From an uncultured Prevotella sp. (lineage in GTDB: Bacteria > Bacteroidota > Bacteroidia > Bacteroidales > Bacteroidaceae): DNA of 7,322 nucleotides. The DNA is taken from positions 1 to 7,322 of the forward strand of contig CAKQFF010000097.1 of the NCBI GenBank assembly GCA_934230685.1. The letters run 5' to 3'. The translations under genes were made by a program, and so were the position numbers. Positions 5,399 to 7,322 of the stretch are shown one piece after another (position 1 is the stretch's first letter; each line of letters starts with the position of its first letter). The notes beneath the pieces are model-generated. The model had not been told where the DNA came from. It was given only the letters and a program-made list of their open reading frames with translations, and did not search any database.

Positions 5399-6784
5399 TT
5401 ATTTGTTCTTTACAATTTGTGCGGTGAAGGTTGCCTCGGATACCACATGGTCGCCTACGAACACGTAACCCTTCATTGATGAAATGCCATGACGTAGCGG
5501 AGCAAGCAATTCAACCTTGAAGAGCAATGTGTCGCCTGGAACAACCTTCTGGCGGAACTTCACGTTGTCGATTTTCATGAAATAAGTCGACCAGCGTTCT
5601 GGTTCCTCAAGAGTGTTGAGTACAAGCAGACCGCCACATTGAGCCATGGCTTCAATCTGAAGAACTCCTGGCATTACAGGTTCCTGTGGGAAATGCCCGG
5701 TGAAGAAAGGTTCGTTGGCTGTGACGTTCTTTACGCCTACGATGCTTGTGGCTCCGAGAGACACAACCTTGTCAACCAACTGCATTGGATAGCGGTGGGG
5801 CAAGAGTTCACGGATGCGACAGTTGTCCATTACCGGAGCTTCATTGGGATCGTAGATAGGAGCCTGAATCTCGTGCTTGCGAATCTCACGGCGCATCTGA
5901 CGGGCAAACTTGTTGTTGATAGTGTGTCCTGGACGTGTGGCGATGATGCGACCCTTAATAGGTTTGCCAATAAGGGCCATGTCGCCTATGATGTCGAGCA
6001 ACTTGTGGCGGGTGCATTCATTCTCCCATACCAATGGCTTGTGCTGGATATAGCCCAGTTCGTTGGCATCGCGGCGCTCCACCTTCAGCATATCTGCCAA
6101 TGTGTCGAGACGCTCTTGTGTGGTCTGCTTCTCATAGATAACGATAGCGTTGTCGAGGTCGCCGCCCTTTATGAGGTTGGCTTTGAGCAAAGGCTCAATG
6201 TCGCGCACAAATACGAATGTGCGTGCAGGAGCTATTTCGTCGGCAAACTTTTCTACACAGTCAAGTGTGGCAAACTGAGAATTGATGAATTTCGAGTTGA
6301 ACGAGCACATGGCTGTGAGCGAGAATTCCTCATCGGGAAGAATAGTGATGCAAGAGCCAGTTTCCTCGTCCTTCACCTCAATTTTGTGGCGAATAATATA
6401 CCAGTCCTTTGGTGCATTCTGCTCCTCGCAGCCAATCTCCTTGATCTTCTCCACATACATGGAGGCACTACCGTCGAGAATAGGAAATTCAGGACCGTTA
6501 ACCTGTATGAGACAGTTGTCGATGCCCATAGCGTAAAGAGCCGACATGCCATGTTCAATGGTAGAGACGCGCACGTCGCCCTGGCCGAGCACAGTGCCGC
6601 GTTGAGTATCGACCACATTCTCGGCAATAGCCTGGATTATCGGCATTCCGTCGAGATCAATACGCTGTATTCTATATCCAGTATTCTCAGGAGCGGGGTT
6701 GAAGGTTACAGTCAGGCTTAAGCCAGTGTGCAATCCTTTTCCGCACAATGAGAAACTGCCCTTGAGGGTTTTCTGTTTTGACAT
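5399..6784 (-). CDS. lpxC/fabZ: Bifunctional UDP-3-O-acyl-N-acetylglucosamine deacetylase / 3-hydroxyacyl-ACP dehydratase (LpxC-FabZ fusion)
   Basis: This 461-aa fusion joins two enzymes. The LpxC part (about 1-305) is the zinc deacetylase for the committed step of lipid A synthesis. It shows GKGLHTG (15-21), EHGMSAL with E77 and zinc ligand H78, RHKLLDIIGD with zinc ligands H260 and D264, and PGHTINN with H287, matching E. coli E78, H79, H238, D242 and H265. The FabZ part (about 318-461) is a hot-dog-fold dehydratase. It shows IRELLPHRYPMQLVDKV, then FTGHFPQEPVMPGV with catalytic H364, and E378 fourteen residues on, the same spacing as H54/E68 in E. coli FabZ. Both active sites look complete. 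Such fusions are well known in Bacteroidetes. LpxC and FabZ draw on competing branches of the 3-hydroxyacyl-ACP pool, so the fusion fixes their ratio at 1:1. The gene lies 14 nt after lpxD and 19 nt before lpxA, in one operon. Confidence 0.97.
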   Translation of the reverse strand: MSKQKTLKGSFSLCGKGLHTGLSLTVTFNPAPENTGYRIQRIDLDGMPIIQAIAENVVDTQRGTVLGQGDVRVSTIEHGMSALYAMGIDNCLIQVNGPEFPILDGSASMYVEKIKEIGCEEQNAPKDWYIIRHKIEVKDEETGSCITILPDEEFSLTAMCSFNSKFINSQFATLDCVEKFADEIAPARTFVFVRDIEPLLKANLIKGGDLDNAIVIYEKQTTQERLDTLADMLKVERRDANELGYIQHKPLVWENECTRHKLLDIIGDMALIGKPIKGRIIATRPGHTINNKFARQMRREIRKHEIQAPIYDPNEAPVMDNCRIRELLPHRYPMQLVDKVVSLGATSIVGVKNVTANEPFFTGHFPQEPVMPGVLQIEAMAQCGGLLVLNTLEEPERWSTYFMKIDNVKFRQKVVPGDTLLFKVELLAPLRHGISSMKGYVFVGDHVVSEATFTAQIVKNK

Positions 6785-6798
6785 ATTATATTTATATT

Positions 6799-7322
6799 TT
6801 ATTTTTCTTTAAGTTCTTTGATTTCCTTCTTGAGTGCCTCAAGCTCCTTGTACATATCCGGAAGACGGCGGAAGATAGCTTGCGACTTGAAGTAGTTGCG
6901 TGGGTTCATAGGCGGAGTTCCTATAAGCTCTTCGCCACCCTTGAGGCTTCCCGGTACTCCTGATTGCGCACCGAGGAAGGTCTTGTCGCCAATAGTGATA
7001 TGGCCGGCAAGTCCCACTTGTCCGCCAAACATACACCATGAGCCAACCTTTGTACTTCCTGCAATGCCCACCTGAGCTGACATTACAGTGTTTTCTCCTA
7101 TTTCTACATTATGAGCTACCTGAACAAGATTGTCGAGCTTCACACCCTTGCGTATTACTGTTGAGCCCATGGTAGAGCGGTCAACACAGGTGTTGGCGCC
7201 GATTTCCACATTGTCCTCAATGGTGACAATGCCGATTTGTGGAATCTTGTCATAACCGTCGGCATTAGGAGCGAATCCGAAGCCGTCGGCACCTATAACG
7301 CTACCTGCATGCAGAGTAACGT
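6799..7322 (-). CDS. lpxD: UDP-3-O-acylglucosamine N-acyltransferase LpxD (partial, 5' end off window)
   Basis: The frame stays open from the right window edge to the TAA at 6801-6799, giving the last 173 residues of a protein usually about 340-350 long. LpxD adds the second 3-hydroxyacyl chain, to the 2-amino group made free by LpxC. Visible motifs in order are [35 protein letters not shown], then [12 protein letters not shown] with the His equivalent to catalytic E. coli H239. More hexapeptide repeats of the left-handed beta helix follow, then [21 protein letters not shown]. The C-terminus is a short charged helix ([14 protein letters not shown]), as expected for the LpxD trimer end. A GTG at 7209 is internal and not the start, because family sequence continues upstream to the edge. 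The missing 5' part should hold the N-terminal uridine-binding domain. The gene is the first seen of the lpxD - lpxC/fabZ - lpxA run. Confidence 0.95.
   Translation of the reverse strand, partial: VTLHAGSVIGADGFGFAPNADGYDKIPQIGIVTIEDNVEIGANTCVDRSTMGSTVIRKGVKLDNLVQVAHNVEIGENTVMSAQVGIAGSTKVGSWCMFGGQVGLAGHITIGDKTFLGAQSGVPGSLKGGEELIGTPPMNPRNYFKSQAIFRRLPDMYKELEALKKEIKELKEK

Noticed and set aside
5639..6721. Long plus-strand open frame (360 codons) opposite lpxC/fabZ
   Set aside because: It lies fully antisense to a gene with clear LpxC and FabZ motifs, and its translation shows no recognisable domain. It is best explained as a codon-bias shadow.
1..7322. Search for a new defence, mobile or biosynthetic system
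   Set aside because: Every gene seen belongs to a known housekeeping family in a familiar order. No transposase, integrase, toxin-antitoxin pair, CRISPR repeat or attachment site was seen on either strand.

Overview
The window looks like ordinary core chromosome from a member of the Bacteroidales, most like Prevotella/Segatella or a close relative. Three things suggest this: an LpxC-FabZ fusion gene, which is typical of Bacteroidetes; the gene order lpxD - lpxC/fabZ - lpxA - miaA; and a promoter -7 box of the Bacteroidetes type (TAnnTTTG) in place of a sigma70-type -10 box. The genus is inferred from remembered protein sequences, not from a search. All seven genes lie on the minus strand, so transcription runs from high to low coordinates.

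Lipid A block (about 4609-7322). Three genes are packed with gaps of 14 and 19 nt: the 3' part of lpxD (cut by the window edge), the bifunctional lpxC/fabZ, and lpxA. Together they cover the early lipid A steps. LpxA puts the first 3-hydroxyacyl chain on UDP-GlcNAc, LpxC deacetylates the product, and LpxD adds the second chain. The fused FabZ domain dehydrates the same 3-hydroxyacyl-ACP pool for fatty acid elongation. The 148 nt between lpxA and miaA hold two stem-loops, and the longer one looks like an intrinsic terminator or attenuator on the minus strand.

Middle block (about 932-4460). miaA (tRNA dimethylallyltransferase) comes next, then a 103-nt gap with a good Bacteroidetes-type -7 box, then a large class A penicillin-binding protein (peptidoglycan glycosyltransferase plus transpeptidase). 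greA (transcript cleavage factor) follows 24 nt later and is probably cotranscribed with it.

Left end (1-466). Past greA is a 112-nt gap with a 22-bp near-perfect AT-rich inverted repeat. It is followed by the 5' part of a secreted protein resembling the N-terminal domain of Bacteroidetes exported alpha/beta hydrolases. This gene runs off the left edge.

No non-coding stretch exceeds 150 nt. I see no tRNA, rRNA, CRISPR array, insertion sequence or phage gene, and nothing that looks like a new defence or mobile system. The points most worth a second look are the intergenic RNA structures and the AT-rich inverted repeat.
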